Below, in pieces: positions 20,701 to 31,188 of a DNA stretch of 33,918 bases. Under the pieces are notes generated by a model, which was not told the origin of the DNA, did not search any database, and saw only the letters and a list, made by a program, of their open reading frames with translations. Both the position numbers and the translations under genes were made by a program. How positions within the stretch are numbered: the stretch's first letter is position 1; each line of letters begins with the position of its first letter. The DNA is from Carex sylvatica (lineage: Eukaryota > Streptophyta > Magnoliopsida > Poales > Cyperaceae): positions 1-33,918 of the forward strand of contig CAXKVR010000072.1 in the NCBI GenBank assembly GCA_964058845.1, read 5' to 3'.

Positions 20701-23253
20701 TTCAGCCTCTAACCTAGCCGAAATTTGCTCCATTGAGCAAGCCCCCTTTCTCCCTTCTCTAGGCCGAAACTTTTGAGGGTTTTGCTCCTAGGCCGAAAAG
20801 TTCAAGGAAGAAGTCTCTCCTCTCATCTCTTCTTGTTAGATGGATGTGAAGTTTAAGAGCTTAGATCCAACCACCTAAAAAGAAGAGATGAGAGAAGAGA
20901 CTCCTTGAACTTTTCAGCCTAGGAGCAAAACCCTCAAGTTAAGGCCTAGAGAAGGGAGAAAGGGGGCTACTCAATGGAGCAAATTTCGACTAGGTTGGAG
21001 GCTGAAAAATTAGATCTCATTTTTCCCAATTATGCCCCTTTAAATAGGCAAGGATTAGGGCAACACTGTGTAAGGTTTGGATCAATTACACAAATGTCAC
21101 TAGGCTTGTTTAGCTATCTAATGCTCTCTTTAATCTCATCTTGTGATTGTGATTGATTTAATAAATTAATTTATGAACAAATAATATTAGTCATATTATT
21201 CTATTAGGAAGAATGGCATATCAATTTTTACATTTTTCCAAGATTTTTTTACTATTTTTTTTAGATAGGAAGAATGGTAGATAGTCACTACTTCTGAATG
21301 GAGTAGAATTTTGATATCAAGTGATATTTTACATATCTAAAAAACTGGTAAAAAAATTCTAAAAAAATGTAAAAATTGATCTACAAGTACAATTTTATAT
21401 GGAGATCATGTTGATTGTTTGAACTTTGAAAATGGAGATATTGATCCATAGTACGGCCCATTATGCACTATAAATAGTATCACAGCCTCACTCGAAAGGC
21501 AAAATACACTTCGTACTTCAAAACACAAAATGAACTTGTTGTAAAACAAGGCAATAGATAAATGCTGACATTATAAACATATTATGCAACATTCACAACA
21601 TATAGAACAGAAAACCACTGTAAAGAACAGCAAAACAATTGCTAATGTTGTTATAAAGCAAACTCACAGAGGCATTGTAAGGAATTCCAAATCCTAGTCT
21701 TGGGTAGAGCCACCTTGCCAAACCTGCATCGATTTCTGTAGCACCAAAATCCATCCATTGCTCAATACGGGCCTGAGACAAGAAAAAATAATTAAAACTA
21801 AAAACAAATTAAAGTTTCACAACTCAATTTTATGTTCCTGAGGTTATAGGAACTCTTACGTATTCAATAAGAGACGAACCATACAGTGGGTTATCAGCCT
21901 TCAATTTGGTCACTGCAAAAAACAGGAATATAGACATATTAAATTTATAATCATGTTGGGTTATAAACATATGAAATTTAAAATGAAATGAAAGGGTTTT
22001 GTGCATACCGTAACGAGCAATTGCATTGCTCTCAAAGATGGCGCCCTCAGGTGTCTCCAGCACAGGGATCTACAAACAAAATTATATCAAAATCACTCTT
22101 TTTTTACAAACAAAACTAGAATAAAATTCTAAATTTAGATATTTCTAAATTTATCAATGTACCTTTCCGAGAGGATTCATCTTGAGAAATTCGGGTGTTT
22201 TGTTGGAAACCCCCATTTGGAAATCCTTCACTAGCTCGACCTTCACACCACTGTACTCAGCAGCGATAAGTGCTTTGTAGGCATTTTTGTTGCCGGCACC
22301 AGCATGCAAAACCTATTATTCAAGAAATTTTAGTTCAAATTTAAAATTGAAAAACAAATACAACCAGCAATCATTAAAAAGACAGAATCCCTGAATCATT
22401 TTTTCACTTTAATCAAAGAAATTGATGGAATGGAAGTTTTACAGCTAAATGGCACACATGCATATTTTAACATACATCTGCACTGACCTATGTAAATCAT
22501 TTATAAAAGTATAATACTCCACATTTACAAACAAAACTTTAAATAGGAGAGATCAAGTCTATACAAAGATAAGATAAACAATCAAAATGAAGAAATTTCT
22601 AGAATTGAAGAAATTTTAGTTTTACTTCTACAGACTAAGGTTCCAGACTAAGTTGAATTTTACAATGGAAAAACAATTACAACCATAGATCATATTAAAA
22701 AAATCCTGGTTCATTTATTATTTTAATCTAAGAAAAGTGATGCAATGGCAATACTACAGCTACATGGCACATGCATATTAATTGAAATCTGATCAAACAT
22801 ACATGAACACTGATTTTACCAACAAAAATCATCTATAAAACTCCACATTTGCAAACAAAACTTTAAATGAGACAGATCAAGTCTATACAAAGACAAACTA
22901 AACAACCAAAATGAATGCAAATTGATAAGGAAAAAGCCTCCACAATTGACTTGTAAGTTCCTTAAATACAGTATGAGAAACCCTAACATAATATCAACAA
23001 AATCAATATATCCAACTACAAATCAGCAATGAAATACTATAAAAATATAGATAACGGGCGCGCAGATTTTTCAGATTAATTGACCACATATTCAAATTAA
23101 ATGATCACTTCCATTCCAGTCACAAAATCGCTGCTAAATGAATAAGGTTTTAACTGAGATTTCCCATACCAAATCCGATTCCAAACAAAACAAAACACAG
23201 TTCGAAATTTGAAATTTGAAGTAAAACAAGCAAAATTCACTCACCAGAGCCAT
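17738..23253 (-). CDS. Elongation factor 1-gamma (eEF1B-gamma), complete, eight exons
   Basis: The exons in coding order are 23253-23245, 22312-22163, 22069-22009, 21912-21860, 21772-21668, 19964-19777, 19357-19050 and 18117-17738. All borders are GT-AG and phases agree, giving 417 residues, a normal length. This is the gamma subunit of the eEF1B nucleotide-exchange complex, which reloads eEF1A with GTP during translation in the cytoplasm. Residues ~2-80 form a GST N-domain (start MALVLHAG; PVLETPEG and FESNAIARYV) and ~90-205 a GST C-domain (VGHSVTLADIV, GFSRIMTK). A Lys/Ala/Pro linker spans ~215-262. The conserved C-terminal domain begins near NPLDLLPPSKM and includes NTVSFVTLNKVGGFLQRMDL, PPFKVKGLWIFRG and the end DAKCFK. 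Exon 1 codes only for MAL. Introns 1, 5, 6 and 7 carry repeats, listed separately, and none damages a splice site. Confidence 0.95.
18291..18420. repeat. 65-bp tandem duplication in intron 7
   Basis: Two almost identical 65-bp units (18291-18355 and 18356-18420) each contain 'gataagaactatttcgta' and 'cattacactataggataa'. The second ends exactly at the MITE insertion site. Confidence 0.8.
18421..18825. mobile_element. MULE-type foldback MITE, complete (405 bp)
   Basis: The ends are GAGTAAAGCTAGG and CCTAGCCTTACTC, and the inverted arms extend almost to the centre, so the element folds into one long hairpin. It is flanked by a perfect 10-bp duplication, TTGATAAATA (18411-18420 and 18826-18835), in the size range of Mutator-like elements. 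It encodes nothing and lies in intron 7 of eEF1B-gamma. It is the reference copy for the fragments at 1-180, 19528-19707 and 20067-21493. Confidence 0.85.
19528..19707. mobile_element. Short MITE of the same family, with 16-bp direct repeats
   Basis: The ends are GAGTGAGGCTATGG and CCATAATCTCACTC. It is flanked by the perfect direct repeat AACTTCTATTCCAAAT at 19512-19527 and 19708-19723. At 180 bp it is an internally deleted relative of the 405-bp copy. It lies in intron 6 of eEF1B-gamma. Confidence 0.75.
20253..20522 (-). mobile_element. LTR retrotransposon end with tRNA-Met primer site (fragment)
   Basis: On the minus strand, ...CCCTACA is followed by G and then TGGTATCAGAG, the primer-binding site complementary to initiator tRNA-Met, just as a 5' LTR ends. 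The LTR would run from ~20265 to higher coordinates and could include the left arm of the hairpin at 20523-20834, but I cannot find its other end. No internal coding region remains. Confidence 0.45.
20523..21206. repeat. Large foldback: ~310-bp inverted arms, ~45-bp loop, in intron 5
   Basis: The left arm (20523-~20834) and right arm (~20880-21206) are imperfect inverted copies. The outermost pair is TAATAGAATAATATGACTAA against its complement. The inner arms include CTAGGCCGAAAC, GCTCCATTGAGCAAG and CTCTCATCTCTTCTT. On the minus strand it would be transcribed within the eEF1B-gamma pre-mRNA and could fold into long double-stranded RNA. Confidence 0.8.
22319..22917. repeat. Tandem duplication in eEF1B-gamma intron 1
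   Basis: Units ~22319-22606 and ~22607-22917 share in order 'aagaaattttagtt', 'acagct.catggcac', 'ctccacattt.caaacaaa' and 'gatcaagtctatacaaaga'. They are diverged, so this is an old duplication with no coding content. Confidence 0.65.
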
Positions 23254-23399
23254 TGCGATCGATGGATTCTCTCCGCTGGTTCTCAGATCTGAGACAGACA
23301 GGAGAAAGTATCACTATAAGAACAAATATATCTATAAAAATTGATTTTATAGTGATCGGGAATTGCTTTACCACTGGAGAGGAAAGAGAGAGAGAGAGG

Positions 23400-23535
23400 T
23401 GGCGCCGCAAAAACCCTAGCTTAACCCGAAAGAGAGAGAGAGAGAGAGAGAGGATTGAGGTTTTATTACCTCACTTCTACGGTTCGGATTGGTCGGATGC
23501 TTTGGATCGGATTGGATATATATATATAGTAAGCA
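23400..23535 (-). promoter_or_regulatory. eEF1B-gamma core promoter and leader: TATA box and telo-box
   Basis: On the minus strand a TATATATATATA stretch (~23514-23530) is followed by the leader. The leader has long CT tracts (plus-strand GA runs at ~23382-23398 and ~23430-23452) and an AAACCCTAG telo-box read on the plus strand at 23411. Telo-boxes and pyrimidine-rich leaders are well known in plant genes for translation factors and ribosomal proteins, which agrees with the gene's identity. Confidence 0.6.
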
Positions 23536-24795
23536 CAGAGGGGTTCGGGTCTAGTTAGGGCAACTTTAGTAACGGATCCGAAACCGATCCGATCGTAGCG
23601 ATGGTAGTACCGAATCCGAATCCGAAAGAGAATATACGCGCAGAGAGGAAAGCGCTTACAGGCGTCAGATCCGATGGGTTTGATCGGACGATGAAGATGC
23701 TATGATTACGCCGACAAGGTTTTTTTTTGGTAAATATTTTAATATAGTTTTAGCTATATGAAGCGCTATTTTTATTTCTATAGATCGTGCGCTGTATAAA
23801 GTGAAACCTGTTCTGTTAAAAACTTTACACATTTTCCGGAGGTTTCTTGGGGTACAAGTTGAATCTGGGCTTGATATCTCAGCCCATTTATTCTCTTCTC
23901 CATGTTATCATACATTAATTTAGTAATACTTTATTTACACTGACATAAATTGACTGGATATTAGAACGATCGTGCGCTGTTATCATATATTAGCAGCGGG
24001 TTTTTCTTTCTTGGGTCTTTATTGGGCCAGTAACAAAGCCCATTTAATGAACTCGGTGAACCATACATAATTTCTGTTTAAAACCCAACCGATGAACTAA
24101 AGAAAAAAAAAACAAAGATTCGCCTCCTCCTTGCTTCTACACCCCAATAGAATCGCAGTTCGCCACTTGATTCTCAAGCGGGAATGTTCAAATCCACGAC
24201 CAAAATCTAATCGAAATAGTTACAGTCAGTGTGTTTCCTAAAGGTCAGTTATTAATTTGTTGTTTTCTCCCCTTCCAGCTTTTCCTAGGGTTTATGATTT
24301 TGCGGAGTCTCTTCATGTTGGCACTGATTGATTGATGTATACTTTAGTATTGAAGTACCGTGATTATTAAATCTCACTTATTTCTTTTTATTTTAGTTGT
24401 TTCAATGTCTGATATTGACCTGGTATAATAGGTATAGTATTTGTGCATTTCCATTTTATCAGTAAATACCTTCTATAATCTTGGCTTAGTTTTTTAAATT
24501 TGTTGTTGTTTTCTCCCTTTCTAGCTATTCAATTGCTAGGGTTTACAATTATGAGTAATAAATATGTTTGTCTTGGCATTGATTGATGGATACTTTAGTT
24601 TCCAATCGCCAAAATTAAAGTACAGCGACTATTAGAACTCACTTATTTCTTTACATTTTAGTTGTTTCTGTGTCTGATGGTTATAGTATTTGTACATTTC
24701 CCTTTTACCAATAAATATTAGTATCTCTTATTGATCCTTTGTTATTTTTTGTAGCAAGTGAAAGGTGTTTGAGTGAATGCCTCTGAGGGCTAGCA
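23536..24795. other. Spacer between divergent genes, and leader of the F-box gene
   Basis: This separates the minus-strand eEF1B-gamma from the plus-strand F-box gene. GATCGTGCGCTGT occurs near 23783 and 23968. Bases ~24120-24240 (CT-rich, higher GC) look like a 5' UTR exon, followed by an AT-rich intron ending in TTTGTAG at ~24754. Within it, ~24258-24470 and ~24502-24715 are a direct duplication sharing 'gttgttttctccc', 'ctagggttta', 'ggcattgattgatg', 'tcacttatttctt' and 'atagtatttgt.catttcc'. Confidence 0.5.
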
Positions 24796-26529
24796 ATGAA
24801 AAAGGCCAAAATTTCAAGTGAAGAAAACTGTGACTTTATAAGTAGATTACCCGACCCTATACTTCATCGCATATTGGGATTATTGAGGATTAAAGAGGCA
24901 ATCCAGGCGTGTGCTGTCAAAGAGGTGGGAGCACCTCTGGACCTCTCTACCCTCCCTCGACTTCAATTTTGATTATGATTCGGATTATGATCCTGACGAT
25001 GATTGTGACGATGATTGTGGCGACGAGATATCGGATTATTTGGCTAAGCGTGAGAGATTTGCAAATTTTGTGAATGCAGTGCTACTGAGGCGCAAGCCCT
25101 TGGATTTGGATGTGTTTCAATTGTTCTGTTATTATCTGTCAAAAAATGCAGAAATGCATTGGATCCATTATGCCATGAATCATAATGTTCGAGTTCTCCA
25201 TCTTTCCCCCTCTGAATTTATTCCATGGTCGACCTACACTTGCGCATCATTACAGAAACTGTACCTCTATTCTCCTCATAGAGATTTAGACAATTTAGAT
25301 TCATCTCTTCAAAGAGTAATATCTTCCAAATCTTAAAAAACTAAAAATTTGTTGTGCCGATCTTCTTAACTCTAATTATGTGAATAACTTTCTTGGTGGA
25401 TGCCCAAAATTGGAATTTCTTCTGATAGATACTTGCAAGTTCACTGATTGCATAATTGCTCATGATAATCTAGAGTATCTAGTTCTTGTAAGGTGTCTAA
25501 TAGAAAATGAACTGTTTGTTAGTGCTCCTAATCTCCTTCAATTTTTCTATATGGGTGAACTATCATTACCATGTAAAACAACTCTAAACATGCCATCTCT
25601 AGCATCATCATGTTTAACTAGTTGTGATCCTCCATTTATGTTTCTTAAAGAAGAAACTGGTTGGGTTCCTTCAATGATCAAATGCTTGGAGGGGATGGCT
25701 ACTTGCCTTCGTTTCCTTACAAATGTTAAACTTCTAGAATTACATTTCGAGTGTCGTCAATGCAAGGTATGCAACTCATATTCTCATTTTGCAAATAATA
25801 TTAATTTTAATTTCTTTAAATCTTACCATGACAAATAGAATGTAGGAGTGATGTTATTATACATTATATGTCTTCAATGGGTCCTGAATCCGTGTAATAT
25901 GCAAATTAGCAAATTTCTAATAGAAAGCATAATTAAATAAAAATATAGTTAAGTGTATTTATGAATTTTCTTGAATGAAAGATGTCAAAATCAATGCTCG
26001 ACTTGATTTTGACTTCTAACCATGTGTTATATTTTTATAAATTTAGGAATTGTCAGCATCTGTTTCGTCACTCGAATTGCCAATATTTCCGTATCTCAAG
26101 AATGTGACTGTTGCCTTTTGTATGTTTTCTTGTTTCCAAATGGTAACTTGGATCATGAAGAGTTCACCGAAGTTGAAGACGCTTACAATACTACAAAACA
26201 GATGTGTATTTTTTTTTTCATTAATACTAAGTTCTTAACCTTAGTCATTTTCAGTTGCATATTTTAGTTAAGACCTCATTTGTTATTCATTGCAGGTGTA
26301 TCACAGTGAAGAGGGGGATTGTAGTCATTGTACAAATGAGTCAACTAACGTCTCATCAACAATTGCAATATCTCCACACATAAAGCTTAAGATAGTTGAG
26401 GTCAAGTACTGGAGATATAATCAGATGGTGCGACAATTGGCAGACGCTTTGATGGATGGTACGAAAGAATTTGAAAATCTAAAGATTTGTTGGTCCAAGT
26501 ACAAAAGCAGTAGGCAATATTTGAAGTGA
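24796..26529 (+). pseudogene. F-box/LRR protein gene with two frameshifts
   Basis: Exons are 24796-25766, 26047-26205 and 26296-26529, with GT-AG borders in phase. The start MKKAKISSEENCDFISRLPD leads into an F-box (PILHRILGLL, IKEAIQAC), which would bind SKP1 in an SCF ubiquitin ligase. The frame then shifts after IQAC: the next frame resumes with LSKRWEHLWTSLPSLDF. The best explanation is loss of two bases in a GTGTG run near 24910. A second shift near 25320-25325 (about one extra base in ATATCTTCC) joins LQRVI to PNLKKLKICCADLL. The rest has leucine-rich repeat character (GGCPKLEFLLIDTCKF, LEYLVLVRCLI) and ends with a region like the FBD class of plant F-box proteins (VSSLELPIFPYLKNVTV, SPKLKTLTI). 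An Asp-rich patch at ~24970-25030 is unusual. It may be a pseudogene, or intact with two assembly errors. Confidence 0.8.
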
Positions 26530-26884
26530 ACTTTCAAAAAGAAAGAAAAATTGAGTTGTTAATTTGGAGTTCCTATGTGTTTTGCTAGTAAACCTAACTT
26601 TTATATTAGTAGCACCATGGCTTTGTAAGTAGGCCTTTGTTTTGTGATGTAATATTGTTTATGTTTGATTTGAATAGCGTACATGTTTTGTTGTCTCGAC
26701 TAATTTGTTCCTATGTGTGATTTTCTATTAGTGTTATTTTTTTTTCTTTTTGTTCTATGAATGAAACTCTGCCTGTGTAGTTTCTGTCCAAGTTAGGAAA
26801 AAGGAGGGTGGTTCGTGATAGGCTTGGTGAGCCGGTAAAAAAAAAAGTCTCTTTAAGAAAATGAAACCAAACCCTCACGATTTG
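26530..26884. other. 3' region of the F-box gene
   Basis: AT-rich, presumably 3' UTR and flank. I see no further gene. Confidence 0.4.
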
Positions 26885-26995
26885 AGCAGTAGAACTAGGA
26901 TGGGTGATCTCCTGAGAAGTCTCTGTGTTGCTGATTCTGGTTAGATTTCATCTTTAACTTATCCCAACTTGTTTGGAAATAAAGGCTTTGAAGAA
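26885..26995 (+). mobile_element. 5S rRNA-like fragment joined to a SINE-type 3' tail
   Basis: Bases ~26885-26931 match the 3' part of plant 5S rRNA: GAGCAGTAGAACTAGGATGG, GTGATCTCCTGAGAAGTC and GTGTTGC, with a few substitutions against the standard AGTAGTACTAGGATGGGTGA and CCTCCTGGGAAGTCC. It is followed at ~26957-26993 by CTTATCCCAACTTGTTTGGA and AAGGCTTTG, the 3' terminal words of widespread plant (Au-type) SINEs, then a purine-rich tail. It may be a 5S-derived SINE, a 5S pseudogene beside a SINE end, or a Cassandra-type TRIM remnant. Only the 3' part of 5S is recognisable. Confidence 0.6.
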
Positions 26996-28430
26996 AGAAA
27001 AAGAATGAACTAGAGATTCTTACTAAACCTAAATCAGTTTGAGCTTGTTTTTCCCCATTTATTCTATTCTCCATGTTATTTTTTTGTTTCTTACTAATAA
27101 TGTAAAATATACTTATTTTTGGCACAGTCCATTTGATTATATTGCACCAAAACATTTGTATGAAAATTAAGCATTATATGTACCTTAATTCATACAATTA
27201 GTTCTTCAATTTGACTGTGTGAGTGGACCACATTAATTCATTTAACTAATACCAATAGTTTGTCCTATTATCCAACTATATTTTGGATCAAATATACTGC
27301 AAATTAATTGCTGAACTATAATTTGGATCTAAAAACTAAACCAATTTAAGTCTATGCATAATATTTGTTCGCTAATTGATGTGGAAAAGATTAATTTAAT
27401 ATCACTCAAATTCTAATTAATGTTTTTGTTATGCCAATTCTGGAGTTCATTTTTTTTCCAGTACGAATTAGCCAACTAAATATGCAATCTTTAAGTTGAG
27501 GTTCTCATTTATTTAATTATGTTCATATCAAATGTGCTTTCACTATTTCTAATTTTTGCATTTTAACTTAGTTGTGTTTATATATACTAAGTTTTCATAA
27601 TGTCTTATTTTTTTCTCTTATGCTTCTACAAGCCAAAATATTAACAAAAATGTTCATACAACCTACCTTTATATACACCGGTTACTTTCACCTTCTAATT
27701 TTGTACTTGTGCAATTTATTTTCTAAAATGCATCATAATTAATTAATTTTTCTAAGATTGTTCCCACAATGAGCAATAAAAGTGTGTATGAATCTATATT
27801 TATTGCAACAATTAATCAGATAGAGTTGAGCCATTTGTATGGATTTTTTTTTTTTGGTACAAGTTGAAATAATTTGTAGTAGTGAAATTTCATTCAAACG
27901 TGTGTTGCGATAATAGCCATCAAATCACCTTTTTTTATATATCCTTTGATTAAACTGGTACCAATTTAACCTGTTTTTTTTATTTTATTTCTGATGATAG
28001 CCTCATGTATTCATGTTGTATTTTTTACAAAATGAGCACAAAGTTCTCTTTCAATTTAATTGGTCATGTATTAATTATGTTAATTTTATTATATGTTGAG
28101 AACATATTAGTAGTACAAGGAGCAATTACAATTTACAACAAAATATATGAGAAATTGAATGAACCTAATCGAGTAGGCTACAAGTGAAATTACCATAGCT
28201 GCAAAAATTATTATACATAAAACTCTCAGTAAATGTTTGCTAATTGATGCGAAAAAGATTAATTTAATATCACTCAATTTCTAATTAATGTTTTTGTTTA
28301 GCCAATTCTGGAGTTCATTTTTTTTTTCCAGAAGCTTGGAGTGGGGATCTGATACCTCGTAGTTTAGTTACTGGAGTGTGGTACCAGTAAATAATTTCAG
28401 TTGTTTTGGTACATATGGTACCATTCAGTT
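26996..28430. other. AT-rich intergenic DNA with a ~95-bp direct repeat
   Basis: No gene seen; frames here are short and low in complexity. Bases ~27370-27465 and ~28237-28332 are near-identical direct repeats (GCTAATTGATG, AAAGATTAATTTAATATCAC, GCCAATTCTGGAGTTCATTT), about 870 bp apart. They may be the borders of an old insertion or a local duplication. Confidence 0.55.
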
Positions 28431-28847
28431 AGAGAGAGAGAGAGTACGGCTAATGCGCTTCCACTAGTATATCAACAATATGCTTTCAACCTCTAAAATA
28501 TATTAAATCGGCTGCCAATGACAAATCTAAACCGTTCAAACCAATGTCCTTAACGAGAGCTTCGTTTTCATATAAAAATATTTAAGTTTCAAATTTATTT
28601 ACCATCAAGTCAAGTGGTCAAAAAATGAAGGATTTTGTGCGCATTTTAATGCACTATTTGTTTTTTTTTTTTTACCACTTGACTTGATAGTAAATAAATT
28701 CGAAAATTAATTTTTTATTTATATGAAAACGAAACTCTCGTTAAGAAGATTAGTTTAAATGGTTCGGATTTTTCATTTGAAATCGATTTGATAGATTTGA
28801 AAGCCGAAAGCATATTGTTAATATACTAGAGGAAGCATGTTAGCGTA

Positions 28848-28863
<16 letters not shown>
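28431..28863. mobile_element. Foldback MITE with microsatellite ends (~430 bp)
   Basis: The arms are inverted: GAGAGAGTACGGCTAATGCG and CTTCCACTAGTATATCAAC at the left, with their counterparts at ~28807-28863. The arms meet around 28610-28690 at ACCATCAAGTCAAGTGGTCA and its complement. It differs in sequence from the 18421-18825 family. The ends lie in GA/CT runs, so a target duplication cannot be read. It is followed by a TA microsatellite (28863-28891). Confidence 0.7.
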
Positions 28864-28894
<31 letters not shown>

Positions 28895-30405
28895 AACTAA
28901 TTGTCCTCTGCCTATAATTAAAGAGCCTATAAATCTAATCGTCATAAAAAAAAATTTAACTAATTGATTGATTATTCTCAATTACAGTGATTAATTACTT
29001 GGCAGTACCTTATCTGTCCGACGAACGCATACCGTTATTTACAACACTCATCTACATACTATTCTTACATGTTAAGAAGGGAGTATTTGTATCCAACATT
29101 TATTTGTTAAGGCTAGCACAAAATTGACGAATAACTGATAATCAAATAAATTAATAACTTATACAATCTAATCCAAAGATACGCAAATAAATAAGTATTA
29201 CATCATAGCATCTAGAAAATATCATACAATATATAATTATAAATATTGGTTCTATTATTTTAAACCACACAAATCAGTAAAAAGAATTCGGACTAAAAAC
29301 TCCACCATATATAATTTATTTATTTTTTATTCAACTCCATATATAATTGAGAACAAGAAAAGTTTAGTCAATTCTCAAAATTACATCAAGAAGAAAAACG
29401 GCTGGCCAATAGGCCCAATATATACCTTGCCCCGTATTCGGAGAGACGAACGGTTAACTTAAGTCAACTAATCCAACAAATTAGAATCTCGTCATCGAAA
29501 TAGAAATATGAAACGTCACATGGACCCCACCACTCACCAGAGGAGATATCATTGAACATAATACTTGACCAGGACCTAGAAATTATGACTCACAAGGAAA
29601 AGAAAAATGGTCCTCAACTGTTAATTAACAGAGGATGACACTAAGGATTTCTTTCATTGTATTGGAGTATTTTAATCAACCCGTGCATATGTAAAGTTCT
29701 AATAATATTCTTACATTCTCTTGAGAGAGCTTATAATTTGGTAATTACCTCGAGTGTTATCTGAAAACCTTAGTTATAATTTGGTAATTAGAATCTCGTC
29801 ATCAAAATAGTTCTTATTTGTTTAGAAATATTTACATTAAAGTATATGTCGCTAAGTTAGTCTTTTATATTTAATTTGATTTAAAAAAAATATAAAATGT
29901 ACATAAGTAGATAAAATAATTTAGATCACATTTAATTAGGTATTTTATTTAACATGTAAGTTAGAATGGAACAGCAAGTAGAGTATGTTAACTCCAATAT
30001 ATATAGATATAAGTATGAATGTGCCGATGCTACTTAAAATAAAGAGGGAGCTTAATTAATTGACACGTACTCTGTCAAAGCCTTTTTTATTATATGTTGT
30101 ACTGATAATTAATTATCTCTTGGATTTGTAAAATCGTGAAACCTAGAAATTTGTTGCTTGGGTACTTCATTTGTCTGATATTGGTATATGATTTTCAGCA
30201 TTCTTTATTCCATTTTATCGAAAGCATCAGACGACAACACAACAGTCTCAATTTCAAAGCACTGATTGTATATATATGTTCCATTTTTTTTTATCGAAAC
30301 CGGGCAGAGGCTGCCAGAGGTAAATACAACAACAAAGCAAAGGGGCTATAAACTTTTTTTTGCCATATTACTTCTTTTTTTGCATAGTAAAGATTGATTG
30401 TCATT

Positions 30406-30481
30406 CTTTGACTTCTCTATTATATTGTTCAATACGGTCACAGATAATACTACTAATTTCGTTGGCTCGAAGAGTTCCCAT
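30406..30481 (-). pseudogene. atpA: Plastid atpA 5' end, copy B
   Basis: Same fragment and same end point as 10576-10651, with the ATG at 30481. A few substitutions separate the copies; they change at least one codon and leave the fragment equally non-functional. Confidence 0.8.
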
Positions 30482-30577
30482 AAGTCTTAATTTATTCTTT
30501 TTAGAAAGCAAAGAAAAAAAGATAGTGCCTAACTAAGTTTGAAACTAAAGTGAAAGTTGAAGGACAAATCAGTTATA

Positions 30578-30975
30578 TTAGTTCTGCCATTCTATGGTAC
30601 GGAGAATGGCAATACTAGCATGGATCGTACGAGAATGTAATACACTATTTAAAAACTTTTTAGAGTTCCCAGAGCTCTTTGGAAGGCTTGTTGCAGAATT
30701 CGTTGTCGGACTTGATTTATTGCTCTTTCTTGTTCAAAACAAAAGGGTTTCTTTCTTATTATTTTCTAATCGTTTCAAATCACTATAACCTTTTTTAACA
30801 ATATTTTAGTTTTGTTGTTCTAGATCAGAGTATTCATTCATCCGATACTCATTCGCTTCCAGTTCCACTTTCCGGAAACGAACTCGAGCTGCTCAATGGC
30901 TTCTTTACGTAATTCTTCTGAATTACGAAGAGTGTTTAAAATCCTCTGTTTTTGATTATCTAATAAATCATTTAA
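30578..30975 (-). pseudogene. atpF: Plastid atpF exon 2, copy B
   Basis: Matches 10748-11145 at a constant offset, including the loss of ~10 bases next to CTCGAG that breaks the frame after EQLE. It retains NQKQRIL where copy A reads NQK.RIL with a substitution. The adjoining intron stretch continues to ~31180. Confidence 0.85.
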
Positions 30976-31188
30976 TGAAAGTAGATTATCTTACTATGAA
31001 ATTCAAAACTTTCATGATCTCTTCCCAAACCAAACATGAATCTTTAGATTCATTTGGCTCTCCCGCTCAATTATTTATGAATATTCCAATATTCTTTTTT
31101 GAATCTAATGAGCCTATCCTCTCTTTTCTGTTTATATTCAAACATATAATATAACTTCTAAAAGACCATAATAGAAGAATATATATAA

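Larger units (their letters stand above)
20067..21493. mobile_element. MITE of the same family, split by a nested insertion
   Basis: The left arm is ~20067-20245 (start GAGCAAGGTACTATGCATAG) and the right part is ~21215-21493 (end CAGCCTCACTC). The outer flanks AAAAGGAAAT and GAAAGGCAAAAT may be a decayed target duplication. A central stretch around 'actattttttagatagg' is present on both sides of the inserted DNA, so ~60 bp was duplicated when the block was interrupted. It lies in intron 5 of eEF1B-gamma. Confidence 0.6.
28932..31187. repeat. Mosaic segmental duplication, copy B
   Basis: Direct-orientation copy of 9100-11356, with the 299-bp repeat at ~28932-29230, the peptide gene's 3'-flank copy at ~29962-30134, and the plastid insert from 30406. 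Scattered differences include a 4-base deletion near 29204. The right end stops inside an HD-ZIP III exon at ~31187; the left end follows the TA microsatellite. The frame at 30136-30351 corresponds to 10305-10520 and is not a gene. Confidence 0.85.

Noticed and set aside
23253..23558. 101-residue plus-strand frame
   Set aside because: It is the antisense of the eEF1B-gamma leader and promoter, kept open by GA microsatellites.
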